64,000 nucleotides of DNA from Clostridiaceae bacterium. Lineage in GTDB: Bacteria > Bacillota > Clostridia > Peptostreptococcales > Tindalliaceae. Both the position numbers and the translations under genes were made by a program. Every line of letters begins with the position of its first letter. Positions within the stretch are counted from its first letter, which is position 1. Below are positions 26,075-34,361 of this stretch, piece after piece. The notes under the pieces were generated by a model. The model saw only the letters and a list, made by a program, of their open reading frames with translations, made no database searches and was not told the origin of the DNA. The stretch lies in NCBI GenBank assembly GCA_011390155.1, contig JAABSW010000009.1, positions 39,872 through 103,871 on the forward strand. Direction: 5' to 3'.

Positions 26075-26908
26075 TCAGATCTCCAGGTTATAGGTTACGT
26101 CATAGATTTCAAATTTATACCAGGTAAAGACACCTTTTTCCAAAAGCCAGGAAGCTTCAAGCCTGGTGGGTATTCTAATGCCGTTGACGGTGTGGGTTTC
26201 CATTACGGTGGCAACCCAGTCTGTTGGTACTTCATCATTGATGTCTTTGTAGCGGGGGGCAATGAATTTTAACAGATCACCCTGGTCATTAAAATAAAAT
26301 ACGGCAGATCCAGTCGTTCCCTCATAAGACATTGTGGCTTTTGCGGTGTTCTCATCCACTTCTTCCCATTGTATATAAGGGCTTAGCGCTGCCGATGGAA
26401 ACCAGACGATTTCACCGAGATAACGTTGCATGGTGGATTCGTTGATTTTTTTGTGGTTTGATACGTTAACGACGGGAATGGTACCAGCCAATCTTATTTC
26501 CATTGAGCCCTGGCCAAGGGAAAACAGATCCCGGCCAATAACAGGTGCACCGGCCATGGTAGTTCTAACCCGCCAGATAAAACCGGGTTTTTCAATGGTG
26601 AAGAACTGTTCTGCCTCGGTTTCCGTCCATTGCTGTTGGTCCGGTTGCAATCTCATGAGTCCTCTTTGCTTCAAGTGTACTGTATGTATCTTCTCTTTGC
26701 CCATCATACCGCTGTTCTTAAGCCATCGTTTCACCGGGGCCGGAAGACCCTCTGCCATTTCTTCATCAATGGTTTGTTCAATCACTGTGTTATTCGCTTT
26801 TAGTTCCATTTTCTCCCGACTGGTCTTGGCATTAAAACGCCAAACAGAAAAACCCACAACGCCACCCAAAGCAACCATCAGAGATCCAGCAATCATCAAT
26901 CCTATCAT
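26075..26908 (-). CDS. DUF6544-like membrane-anchored protein
   Basis: A 277-residue protein with one N-terminal membrane helix (residues 3-24). The soluble domain contains PAPVKRWLKNSGMMGKEKIHTV, YIQWEEVDENTAKATMSYEGT and ESTMQRYLGEIVWFPSAAL, the pattern of DUF6544 proteins. These are fairly common in bacteria but lack an assigned function. The ribosome site GGAGGAAGG lies upstream of the ATG on the minus strand. It is divergent from the MarR gene. Confidence 0.65.
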   Translation of the reverse strand: MIGLMIAGSLMVALGGVVGFSVWRFNAKTSREKMELKANNTVIEQTIDEEMAEGLPAPVKRWLKNSGMMGKEKIHTVHLKQRGLMRLQPDQQQWTETEAEQFFTIEKPGFIWRVRTTMAGAPVIGRDLFSLGQGSMEIRLAGTIPVVNVSNHKKINESTMQRYLGEIVWFPSAALSPYIQWEEVDENTAKATMSYEGTTGSAVFYFNDQGDLLKFIAPRYKDINDEVPTDWVATVMETHTVNGIRIPTRLEASWLLEKGVFTWYKFEIYDVTYNLEI

Positions 26909-27045
26909 CTAGTACCACACCTTCCTCCAGATTTAATTAAGCTCATTCCTTTCAGCCTACTCAATAGTTTACCATACCTCAAACAATACCTGAAACAATT
27001 TGAAAAAACTCATTCTTATCCCTTCCATTATCAATTAAAAAGTTG

Positions 27046-27072
27046 TTGACAATAATAGATATAGACTATAAT
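27046..27072 (+). promoter_or_regulatory. Promoter of marR-ftsH unit
   Basis: TTGACA (27046-27051) and TATAAT (27067-27072) are consensus boxes with a short 15-base spacer. A-T-rich repeats around the -10 box could bind the MarR product itself. Confidence 0.6.
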
Positions 27073-27140
27073 ATATATGAATGATATACAAATAACCATG
27101 AACCAAAACGGACACCAAATGATGATAAACGGAGGTTTTT

Positions 27141-27629
27141 ATGGAAATAGAAAGTTTTAAGAATCTGATGTGGCATTACACGCGGCAAATCAATGAACAC
27201 ACCAACAATGTGTTTAATCCCATTTTTGCAACTCATGGATTAACCATGCTTCAGGCACGAGCATTGATGGAGCTAAAGAGGGTGCCGGAACCACATACCA
27301 TTGGAAACCTGGCACAGAATATCTACGCAGCAGAGACCAATATATCCACCTTGTGCAAGAAGCTGGAGAACAAAGGTTTGGTGAAACGAGTGCGTGACCA
27401 GGTGGATGAGCGGGTGGTGAATGTGGTGCTGACAGAAAAAGGCATGGAGACTGTCAGGGAATTGGATGACATGCTGGACCAACGGATTGCACGACACCTG
27501 GAAGAGGAGCAGGATGAGGTACTGGAGGAGATTATCAAAGGGTTTGAAAGATTTAACCGATTGATGCAGCGGATCGCCACTTCACCAGAGGAAACGCCCT
27601 CGGGAAAGGAGAACAGCCATGAACTTTGA
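27141..27629 (+). CDS. MarR-family transcriptional regulator
   Basis: A 162-residue winged-helix regulator. The DNA-binding part is HTIGNLAQNIYAAETNISTLCKKLENKGLVKRVRDQVDER split across recognition helix and wing, ending in VVLTEKGMETV. MarR proteins usually repress their own operon and respond to small ligands or oxidation. GGAGGTTTTT precedes the ATG. The stop overlaps the ftsH start by 11 bases, so the regulator probably controls this protease. Confidence 0.9.
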   Translation: MEIESFKNLMWHYTRQINEHTNNVFNPIFATHGLTMLQARALMELKRVPEPHTIGNLAQNIYAAETNISTLCKKLENKGLVKRVRDQVDERVVNVVLTEKGMETVRELDDMLDQRIARHLEEEQDEVLEEIIKGFERFNRLMQRIATSPEETPSGKENSHEL

Positions 27630-29439
27630 TAAACATAATCGAAAACCCTTTATTTATTACTACATGATCGTCATGGTGTTATTGTTGCTTTTTAACACCT
27701 TCATCTATCCCAACCTGTCACAGGAAGAAATCACAGAGGTGGACTATGGCACATTCCTGCGTGAAATAGACAGCGGAAATGTCGTTAGTGTGGAAGTTAG
27801 GGAAAAGGAGATTGGATTTATCACACTTGATGGTGAGGGAAATGAAACTGTCTTTGTCACGGGTCGCATGGAAGACCCCCAGTTGGCGGAGCGACTATAC
27901 CAGGCTGATATTGAACGGTTTGAAGAAGTGATTCCCCGGGAAGCGTCACCCTTGGTAAGCATGTTGTTTTCCTGGATAATCCCTCTGGTGATTTTCATTG
28001 CTCTGGGACAGTTTCTCATCCGGCGTATGCAGTCGAAATCAGGGTTGGGAAATGCCATGACCTTTGGCAAAAGCAACGCTAAAATCTATGTGGAAGCCCA
28101 GACAGGGAAATCCTTTGAGGATGTGGCGGGGCAGGATGAAGCCAAGGAAGCCCTGCAGGAAATTGTGGATTATCTTCATAATACACAAAAATACACAGAA
28201 GTGGGCGCTGTGGTGCCCAAAGGTGCTTTGCTGGTCGGCCCTCCGGGAACAGGGAAAACCCTGCTGGCAAAAGCGGTTGCCGGGGAAGCCAAAGTACCTT
28301 TCTTTTCAATCTCCGGTTCGGAATTTGTGGAAATGTTCGTTGGCATGGGTGCTGCCAGGGTGAGAGACTTGTTTAAACAGGCCCAGGAAAAGGCCCCCTG
28401 CATCGTTTTTATCGATGAAATTGACACCATTGGAAAGAGCCGTTCTGCCGGAGGACCTGGCGGAAATGATGAGCGAGAACAGACACTAAACCAGCTTCTC
28501 AGTGAAATGGACGGTTTTGATCCGGATAAAGGGGTGATCATTCTGGCAGCCACCAATCGGCCGGAAACCCTTGACAAAGCCTTGCTGAGACCAGGTCGTT
28601 TTGACCGGCGTATTCCTGTGGAGCTGCCAGATCTGGCCGGTCGTGAAGCCATTTTGAAAGTGCATGCCAAAAAAGTGAAGTTGGGAACTGATGTGGATTT
28701 TAACACCATTGCCCGGGCCACCTCCGGCGCCTCTGGTGCAGACTTGGCCAACATGATCAACGAAGCGGCCCTCCGGGCCGTTAAAATGGGGCGCAATACC
28801 ATACTCCAGAGCGACCTGGAAGAATCTGTGGAAGTGGTCATCGCCGGATACCAGCGAAAAAATGCGGTGATACAACCAAAGGATAAGTGTATCATCGCTT
28901 ACCATGAAATTGGTCATGCACTGGTGACAGCCAAATTGGGCCATTCTGCACCTGTTCACAAAATCACCATCATCCCCCGCACATCAGGGGCTTTGGGATA
29001 TACCATGCAGGTAGATGCCACGGAACAACTGCTCTTATCCAAAGACCAGGCCCTGGATAAAATCACCACTTTTATGGGAGGCCGGGCCGCAGAAGAGATT
29101 GTGTTTAAATCTGTCACCTCGGGTGCTTCCAATGACATAGCCCAGGCAACGAAAATTGCCAGGGCTATGGTGACTAAATATGGTATGAGTGATGTTTTTG
29201 ACATGATGGGTCTGGAAACAACCACAAACGTGTACCTGGGTGGTGACAGCACCCTGACGGTTTCTGATGAAACAGCGACAAAGATTGACGCAGAAGTGTT
29301 GCGGATCATTAAGTCCTGTCATGAAAAAGCCAGTCAGATTTTGGCGGATAACAGAGAGAGACTTGACCAATTAACCAAGCACCTGCTGGAAAAAGAAACC
29401 ATTACAGGTGAAGAGTTTATGACTTTACTGGATGAATAA
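27619..29439 (+). CDS. ftsH: FtsH-type membrane AAA+ metalloprotease (divergent paralogue)
   Basis: A 606-residue membrane protease. There are two N-terminal helices (about 12-30 and 112-132) around an extracytoplasmic domain. The AAA+ module has Walker A GPPGTGKT (about 207), Walker [12 protein letters not shown] and the second region of homology ([21 protein letters not shown]). The zinc site is HEIGH (about 429) rather than the usual HEAGH. It degrades membrane and short-lived cytosolic proteins. GAGAACAGCC precedes the ATG. Its place directly behind marR, not near tilS-hpt, suggests a stress-inducible second FtsH. Confidence 0.93.
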   Translation: MNFDKHNRKPFIYYYMIVMVLLLLFNTFIYPNLSQEEITEVDYGTFLREIDSGNVVSVEVREKEIGFITLDGEGNETVFVTGRMEDPQLAERLYQADIERFEEVIPREASPLVSMLFSWIIPLVIFIALGQFLIRRMQSKSGLGNAMTFGKSNAKIYVEAQTGKSFEDVAGQDEAKEALQEIVDYLHNTQKYTEVGAVVPKGALLVGPPGTGKTLLAKAVAGEAKVPFFSISGSEFVEMFVGMGAARVRDLFKQAQEKAPCIVFIDEIDTIGKSRSAGGPGGNDEREQTLNQLLSEMDGFDPDKGVIILAATNRPETLDKALLRPGRFDRRIPVELPDLAGREAILKVHAKKVKLGTDVDFNTIARATSGASGADLANMINEAALRAVKMGRNTILQSDLEESVEVVIAGYQRKNAVIQPKDKCIIAYHEIGHALVTAKLGHSAPVHKITIIPRTSGALGYTMQVDATEQLLLSKDQALDKITTFMGGRAAEEIVFKSVTSGASNDIAQATKIARAMVTKYGMSDVFDMMGLETTTNVYLGGDSTLTVSDETATKIDAEVLRIIKSCHEKASQILADNRERLDQLTKHLLEKETITGEEFMTLLDE

Positions 29440-29467
29440 GCCTGTCTAAAATTGAAAGCAGATTTAA

Positions 29468-29503
29468 GCAGCATCGGAGCTATGACAACGATGCTGTTTT
29501 TTT
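29468..29503 (+). terminator. Intrinsic terminator after ftsH
   Basis: CAGCATCG pairs with CGATGCTG and is followed by seven T. Confidence 0.85.
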
Positions 29504-29539
29504 GCAACGAGGCGGCTTTGTGAATAGAGGAGCTTAATG

Positions 29540-29582
29540 ATGAGTCTCATGAATGCATGAGTCTAATGTATGAGTCTAATGT
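29540..29582. repeat. 13-bp tandem repeat
   Basis: ATGAGTCTAATGT occurs twice in tandem (29557-29569, 29570-29582), with a diverged copy at 29540-29552. It lies upstream of the EFR1 gene. Confidence 0.6.
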
Positions 29583-29669
29583 ATGGTGGAGGTAAATGGA
29601 GAGTTGAGGTATAATCCTTTTAATGGAAAAGAATATTACCAGGAACAGCTTAGAAAGAAGGAAGAGATT

Positions 29670-30446
29670 ATGAATACTGTGATCTACTATTTTACCGGGT
29701 CAGGAAACTCTTTAAAAGTGGCCAGGGACCTGGCTGAAAAAATGAGCCATACTAAGTTGGTGCGTATTACCAGTAAAAACATGATACTTGCAGAGAATAA
29801 CCAGTATGATCACGTGGGCATTGTGTTTCCCGTTTATTATTATGGTCTGCCTGTGTTGGTGCGACGCTTTGTCCAGAAACTGAAACTGGATCCGGAAGCG
29901 TATGTCTATACAGCAGCCACTTGCGGTGGATCTGTTGGGGCAGCCTTGAAACAGATGAAAGCTTTGGTGGAAAACAAGGGAGCTACCCTGTCTGCCGCTT
30001 TTTCTGTTGTGATGCCGGACAACTACCAGGTGATGTACTCGCCACCACCCCGGGAGAAGCAGCAACGGCTTTTTGTTCAGGAAGAAAAGCAAGCGGATGA
30101 AATGGCCGTTGTCATTGCCAGTGGCGAGAAAAATGTGTGGGATGAAAAGGGAACGGTTGCGGCGAAATTGATGGGAAACATTCTTTCCAGAACCTTTCAA
30201 CCAGAAGAGAAAGACAAACATTTTTGGGCAGATGAAAAGTGTAACGGGTGTGGCATTTGCGCCCGGGTTTGTCCCAACGAAAACATCATGATGGTGAACC
30301 AAAAACCCCAGTGGCTTCACAAATGTGAGCATTGTCTGGCCTGTATGCACTGGTGTCCGCAGCAGGCGTTGCAGTATAAAAAGGGAACCGTTAAACGGGA
30401 GCGGTATCATCATCCGGATGTGCAGGTAACGGATTTAATGGGTTGA
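29670..30446 (+). CDS. EFR1-family flavodoxin-ferredoxin protein
   Basis: A 258-residue electron-transfer protein. The N-terminal flavodoxin-like domain starts with IYYFTGSGNSLKVA (FMN phosphate loop). The C-terminus binds two 4Fe-4S clusters through CNGCGICARVCPNENI and CEHCLACMHWCPQQAL. EFR1 proteins are typical of anaerobic Firmicutes and are thought to pass electrons between ferredoxin and flavin partners. The ATG at 29670 follows AAGGAAGAG; an in-frame ATG at 29583 has only a weak site. Confidence 0.9.
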   Translation: MNTVIYYFTGSGNSLKVARDLAEKMSHTKLVRITSKNMILAENNQYDHVGIVFPVYYYGLPVLVRRFVQKLKLDPEAYVYTAATCGGSVGAALKQMKALVENKGATLSAAFSVVMPDNYQVMYSPPPREKQQRLFVQEEKQADEMAVVIASGEKNVWDEKGTVAAKLMGNILSRTFQPEEKDKHFWADEKCNGCGICARVCPNENIMMVNQKPQWLHKCEHCLACMHWCPQQALQYKKGTVKRERYHHPDVQVTDLMG

Positions 30447-30521
30447 GGATGTTTACTTTTCACTAGAAAATGTGTTATACCTTATTGAGGTTTACCGCTG
30501 CATTGGAAAGGGGGCATCGTC

Positions 30522-30812
30522 TTGACAATTTTAGTATACATTGCGGTGTTGCTGACGGGAGGTTTCATCAGTGCCCGGGGTTTCTTAAAACCTGGTGGTG
30601 AGAAACAGGCAGACCGGTTGCTAAGCGTTTCTTTGTTTCTATTAATATTTATGATGGGCATTAAGATTGGGATGGATGAGTATGTGCTCAACAGTTTTCG
30701 CACCATTGGGATCCAGGCCCTTGTATTGGTGGTGTCATCCGTAGCCTTCAGTATAGGCGGTGTCAGGCTGGTGGCAAAGTATGTCCTTCGATGGGAGGAG
30801 GATACACAATGA
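30522..30812 (+). CDS. lysO: LysO N-terminal subunit (lysine exporter)
   Basis: A 96-residue membrane protein with three helices, equivalent to the N-terminal part of the E. coli LysO (YbjE) lysine exporter. The TTG start follows GAAAGGGGG. It overlaps the next gene by four bases (ATGA), so the exporter is encoded as two coupled proteins, as in many Firmicutes and archaea. Key features are GFISARGFLKP and LLIFMMGIKIGMDE. Confidence 0.82.
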   Translation: MTILVYIAVLLTGGFISARGFLKPGGEKQADRLLSVSLFLLIFMMGIKIGMDEYVLNSFRTIGIQALVLVVSSVAFSIGGVRLVAKYVLRWEEDTQ

Positions 30813-31411
30813 CCAAATGGATCTTACTTGTGCTGGTCCTGGGTGTTTTCATGGGTATTTTTTTGGTGCCGGCCTCCTTTATAGACACCCTGGACACACT
30901 GATCAGTGTGGGATTGATGATGGTGCTATTTTTGGTGGGCATTGGCGTGGGACGCCAGAAAGGTTTGTTTAGCCATCTGCGGCGTATGGGGCCAAGGATT
31001 CTGTTGGTACCGCTGATGGCTGCCCTGGGTAGTATCAGCGGCGCCAGTCTGGCAGGTGTGCTGATTCTTAAAATGCCCTGGCACCAGGCAGGAGCAGTTG
31101 GCGCAGGCTTTGGCTGGTATTCCTTCGTAGGAGTGGAGTTGACCCGTCACAGTGCATATTTGGGAACACTGGCCTTCATCACCAACATTACCCGGGAAAT
31201 GGGCTCTTTGGTATTGATTCCCCTGGTGGTGAAAATGCTGGGAGGGCTTGAAGCCACCGGTATGTCCGGCGCTTCAGCCATGAGCATCGCTCTCCCTGTG
31301 ATTTCCAAAGAAACAGACGCAAACATCACCATCATTGCCTTTATCAGTGGCATGACCATGGCACTGATGGTTCCTTTAGTTGTTCCACTGATCATGCGGT
31401 TAGGTGGTTAA
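30809..31411 (+). CDS. lysO: LysO C-terminal subunit (lysine exporter)
   Basis: A 200-residue membrane protein with about six helices, corresponding to the C-terminal part of LysO (DUF340). The motif FGWYSFVGVELTRHS is characteristic and carries conserved charged residues of the transport path. The ATG follows GGGAGGAGG. It forms one transporter with the upstream small protein and exports L-lysine or toxic analogues. Its last 12 bases overlap the convergent M28 peptidase gene. Confidence 0.85.
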   Translation: MTKWILLVLVLGVFMGIFLVPASFIDTLDTLISVGLMMVLFLVGIGVGRQKGLFSHLRRMGPRILLVPLMAALGSISGASLAGVLILKMPWHQAGAVGAGFGWYSFVGVELTRHSAYLGTLAFITNITREMGSLVLIPLVVKMLGGLEATGMSGASAMSIALPVISKETDANITIIAFISGMTMALMVPLVVPLIMRLGG

Positions 31412-32614
31412 CAATGCGTGCAAAAAAGCAGCCAGGTCTTCCAGGAGGGCCTGGTTTACTTTATCCAGGCTGTCTTCAGGTGTATGGGAAATGTTCATGA
31501 CCGCCTCATGCAAATTGGATGAAGTGACAGCCATGCAGGGTATGCCCTGTTGGAGGAACATGGAGTGGTCGCCTTCGTACCACTCTTCTCCGGGAACAAT
31601 GGTGTTAAACTCGCCGGCGGTTTCCAGGATTTCTCTGGTGCTCATTTCCGACAGGTTGTAGAAGGAAAGGGCTGAACGAGAATCAATGTGGCCGGCACCA
31701 TCGATGTTGATCACCATTTTGATATCTTTTAAATTGCCTTCATTCTGGTGTAGATACAGCATCTGCCCCGGAATGGCGTAATAGTCTTCTCCATTGAAGG
31801 CAACGAGCTCAAGGTCATAGGCACCAGTATACTGTTGAAGCCTTTCCGCCAGGGCCAGGAGAACAGCCACACCGGTGGCGTTATCCACAGCACCTGGTGT
31901 GTTTTTCTTGGCATCGATGTGGCCACACAAAATGAGACGTCCAGCACTGTTATCAGAACCACTTTTTCGGGCTACCAGGTTTTGTGCGGTGGATGGGATG
32001 CGACGGGATTTACTAACGAGGGTCACCTCCTGGCCCTGGCACTTGATCAACGGTTCTGACTCCGTTTCTTTCATATAAACAGAGGGAATGTGAAAGTCGC
32101 CATCCTCAAAGACTGGAAAGGGGTCTAGTCCCTTTGACAAACCCTCTCCCGGGCCGGTGGCGCAGATGATGGCCAGAGGCTTTTTCTCTTCCAGCAGGGA
32201 GATCAGTTTTTGGTGTTCTTCCGGGTTATAGAAGATGAAGTTTTTCGGCATAATCTGTTCTTTGCTCAGTTGCCCGGTCATGAGGAGAATGCGGTTGTGA
32301 AGCTTAGCATTTTGAAGTTCTTCCATGGTGTCTGCCACGACAAGTTCTGCCCTGACGTCGCAACCAGGGGAATAGGGGCTGGCATAAGCCGTGTAACGAT
32401 GGCCGTCCGCCAGCAGCTGGACGGAGGCATCTTCCCAGTCAATACACTCAAAGTCATCCAGCTGCACCTTCCAATCCAGTGACTGCAATACCTGGGCCGC
32501 ATAGTCCACTGCCTGCTGGTTTCCGGGACTGCCCACAGGCCGTTCACCGATGTCCTGCACCAACGTCTTAAGATGCTGGCCGATCATACTTTTGTTTGTC
32601 ACATTTGTTTTCAT
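31400..32614 (-). CDS. M28-family zinc aminopeptidase
   Basis: A 404-residue cytoplasmic peptidase. Zinc-binding residues are visible in LILCGHIDAK (His), GAVDNATGVAVLL (bridging Asp), FNGEDYY (Glu) and the C-terminal HTPEDSLDKV (His). A PA-like insert occupies about residues 90-190. It probably trims amino acids from peptides. The ribosome site AGGAGGGG contains a TAAACAGGA motif copy. The gene end overlaps lysO by 12 bases on the opposite strand. Confidence 0.87.
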   Translation of the reverse strand: MKTNVTNKSMIGQHLKTLVQDIGERPVGSPGNQQAVDYAAQVLQSLDWKVQLDDFECIDWEDASVQLLADGHRYTAYASPYSPGCDVRAELVVADTMEELQNAKLHNRILLMTGQLSKEQIMPKNFIFYNPEEHQKLISLLEEKKPLAIICATGPGEGLSKGLDPFPVFEDGDFHIPSVYMKETESEPLIKCQGQEVTLVSKSRRIPSTAQNLVARKSGSDNSAGRLILCGHIDAKKNTPGAVDNATGVAVLLALAERLQQYTGAYDLELVAFNGEDYYAIPGQMLYLHQNEGNLKDIKMVINIDGAGHIDSRSALSFYNLSEMSTREILETAGEFNTIVPGEEWYEGDHSMFLQQGIPCMAVTSSNLHEAVMNISHTPEDSLDKVNQALLEDLAAFLHALLTT

Positions 32615-32622
32615 AAAACCCC

Positions 32623-32631
32623 TCCTGTTTA
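32623..32631 (-). repeat. Dispersed motif copy at the M28 ribosome site
   Basis: TAAACAGGA on the minus strand runs into the AGGAGG ribosome site of the peptidase gene. It shows no flanking hairpin arms and may be coincidental. Confidence 0.35.
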
Positions 32632-32694
32632 TTCAGATAATTTGCTTCAGAGGCATCATATCACCTGGAAAGAGGGTGGTGTATAAGTGTAGGG

Positions 32695-33429
32695 TTAACA
32701 TTTTTTCGCATCATCAAGAATTTTTAAAATCTGGTCAGCTTTGGCGGCTGTTCGTTCCAGCACCGACAACCATCGGTCGCCTGTCCAAATGTTCCCTTCC
32801 TCGTTAGGATGTTGTAAAGCATTCAATGCGTCTCTTCGGTGGCCATCATCCAGCTTTGTTAAGCAGTTATGAATGGCGGACATGCTGAATTTAGCCTGTC
32901 TGAGGAGGTAAATCACTTTAAGTCGCTCCATTTCTCGCTGGGTATAGAACCGGGTCTGGTGTTGCCCGCGTCGGGGTATGTGGATCAGGTCATTACGCTC
33001 CCAGTTTCGCAAGGCTTCCGGGGTGACACCCAAAAGTGCAGACGCTTCTCGCCTGTTATAGGTCTGGTCCGTATTAGACATTGCTGGTATTTCTGACCAT
33101 TTTTCCAGAATATGGATGGCCTGCAGGGCTTTTTGCCTTTCAGCTTCAATGACTTTTTTATATGCCTGGGTGAAATGTCGGGCAGCGTCCAAATCCCAGG
33201 ACTTCATGGCAGCTATGATTTCTTTGGAGGCTTTTCGGATGGCTTCTCCTGGCCAGTCATCCAGAAAGATGCATCTTAGAACCATTACCTGAACCAGGTG
33301 CCTGTGGTTAAAAACCCGGTATCCATTGGCATTTCTGGAAACCGATGAAATCAGACCCAACCGTTCATAAAACCGTACGGTGTTGGGGTGGATGTTGTTT
33401 TTTCTGGCGATGTCGCTGGTTTTATACAT
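32695..33429 (-). CDS. Regulator with two MerR-type DNA-binding domains
   Basis: A 244-residue protein. The N-terminal MerR helix-turn-helix is YKTSDIARKNNIHPNTVRFY with wing GYRVFNHRHL. A second MerR-like domain begins near residue 122 (YNRREASALLGVTPEALRNW, then TRFYTQREMERLKVI). Between them is a helical region with no Cys-rich metal site. Two MerR domains on one chain could bind a full operator as a monomer. It is divergent from the predicted selenoprotein gene and may control it. Confidence 0.85.
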   Translation of the reverse strand: MYKTSDIARKNNIHPNTVRFYERLGLISSVSRNANGYRVFNHRHLVQVMVLRCIFLDDWPGEAIRKASKEIIAAMKSWDLDAARHFTQAYKKVIEAERQKALQAIHILEKWSEIPAMSNTDQTYNRREASALLGVTPEALRNWERNDLIHIPRRGQHQTRFYTQREMERLKVIYLLRQAKFSMSAIHNCLTKLDDGHRRDALNALQHPNEEGNIWTGDRWLSVLERTAAKADQILKILDDAKKC

Positions 33430-33545
33430 GGGGGTTCACTCCTGACGGCCAAACACAATCGTGGATAGAGGTTGGTTCTGGGTATAAGAATAACAGTGGC
33501 CTGTTTAGGTTATCTGTATCATACTAAAAAAAGGAAGGTGAGACC

Positions 33546-34142
33546 ATGGTAAATATTAAAATGTTTTATGATTTTATATGACCCTATTGCTACCTTGGCA
33601 AGGGTCTTGTCAATGAATTGGAAAAGGAATACCCTCTTGAAGTGGAATGGATTCCCTTTGAACTGCATCCAGGGACACCTGAGGATGGCTTGCTGTTGGC
33701 TGAACGGTTTGGATCGAAGAATTTTAAGGTGAAGTTGGATGACCTGAAGGAACGGGGACAACGCTTTGGTTACGAATACGCTGGCATGGAGCGCATGGCC
33801 AACTCACATAATGCCCTGTTGGCGGAATTTTATGGACTTCAGCAACAACACGGAGAATCTTTCCGTAATGAAATTTACCACGCCTACTTTGAAGAAGGGC
33901 GTAACATTGGTCAAATAGATGTGCTGCTGGACATTGGAGAAAAAGCCGGGATGAACCGGCAGGAGCTCCAGGCTTTCATTCGGGAGACAAACAATGAAAT
34001 CTTCAAGCCTTGCCTGAAATTAATTGAAAAATTTGAAGTGAACAGCGTGCCAACATTTATCGTTGCAGATCGTTATAAGGTGGTTGGTTCAGACCAGGAA
34101 GAAGCTCTGCGCAGGGTCATTGAAAAGGCCATGAAGGAATAA
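33546..34142 (+). CDS. Predicted selenoprotein: DsbA/FrnE-type thiol oxidoreductase (UPYC)
   Basis: A 198-residue thioredoxin-fold protein of the DsbA/FrnE family. From the ATG at 33546, behind GGAAGGTGA, the frame reads MVNIKMFYDFI, then TGA (33579-33581), then PYCYLGKG. The family has CPYC here, so TGA stands exactly where the catalytic Cys belongs (residue 12), giving UPYC. A bSECIS-like hairpin lies just after the TGA. The rest of the protein is intact, with VNSVPTFIVADRYKVVGSDQ near the end supplying the cis-Pro loop. A nonsense mutation is possible, but selenocysteine explains all features better. The first in-frame ATG after TGA would lose the active site. Confidence 0.85.
33579..33581 (+). 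other. In-frame TGA, predicted selenocysteine codon
   Basis: The TGA replaces the first Cys of a CPYC redox motif; the second Cys (TGC at 33588-33590) is kept. Decoding would need SelA, SelB, SelC and SelD, none of which is in this window. Confidence 0.8.
33586..33614 (+). promoter_or_regulatory. Candidate bacterial SECIS hairpin
   Basis: ATTG (33586-33589) pairs with CAAT (33611-33614), and ACCTT (33592-33596) with AGGGT (33601-33605, one G-U pair). The apical loop is GGCA, starting 16 bases after the TGA. A G pair at the start of the loop and this distance agree with the bacterial SECIS pattern. A competing fold (GACCC with GGGTC, TTGC with GCAA) is also possible. Confidence 0.65.
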
Positions 34143-34163
34143 ACCTCATTAAGAGAGTCATTG

Positions 34164-34194
34164 ACAGCCTCTGTGTTATGCTGAGGCTGTTTTA
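34164..34194 (+). terminator. Intrinsic terminator after selenoprotein gene
   Basis: ACAGCCTC pairs with GAGGCTGT around an 11-base loop, followed by TTTAT. Confidence 0.7.
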
Positions 34195-34211
34195 TGGCGT
34201 AAATACAAAGA

Positions 34212-34255
34212 AATCGAAAAGGAAATTCCCACCACCGGGAATTTCCTTTTCGATT
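34212..34255. terminator. Perfect 19-bp inverted repeat, bidirectional terminator
   Basis: Nineteen bases starting AATCGAAAAGG are perfectly complementary to 34237-34255 around the loop ACCACC. The A4/T4 tracts inside the arms allow termination in both directions. It lies between convergent genes. The bases just before it resemble those before the terminator at 47008. Confidence 0.85.
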
Positions 34256-34361
34256 ATTTCTGTTTATGAGAACTTAGATGAGTATTTCAATTTCGCTTTC
34301 TTCCATTAATTCACTTAGAAAAGCCTGCTGATGCTGCTGCATTTGGCCGGTAGAATATGAA

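Noticed and set aside
29540..29582. Tandem repeat as a CRISPR or integration site
   Set aside because: The repeat units are 13 bases, adjacent and without spacers; slippage is enough to explain them.
33618..34142. FrnE-type gene starting at the first codon after the TGA region
   Set aside because: This start would remove the redox motif and the first beta strand; the upstream ATG with a good ribosome site and in-frame TGA gives the full domain.
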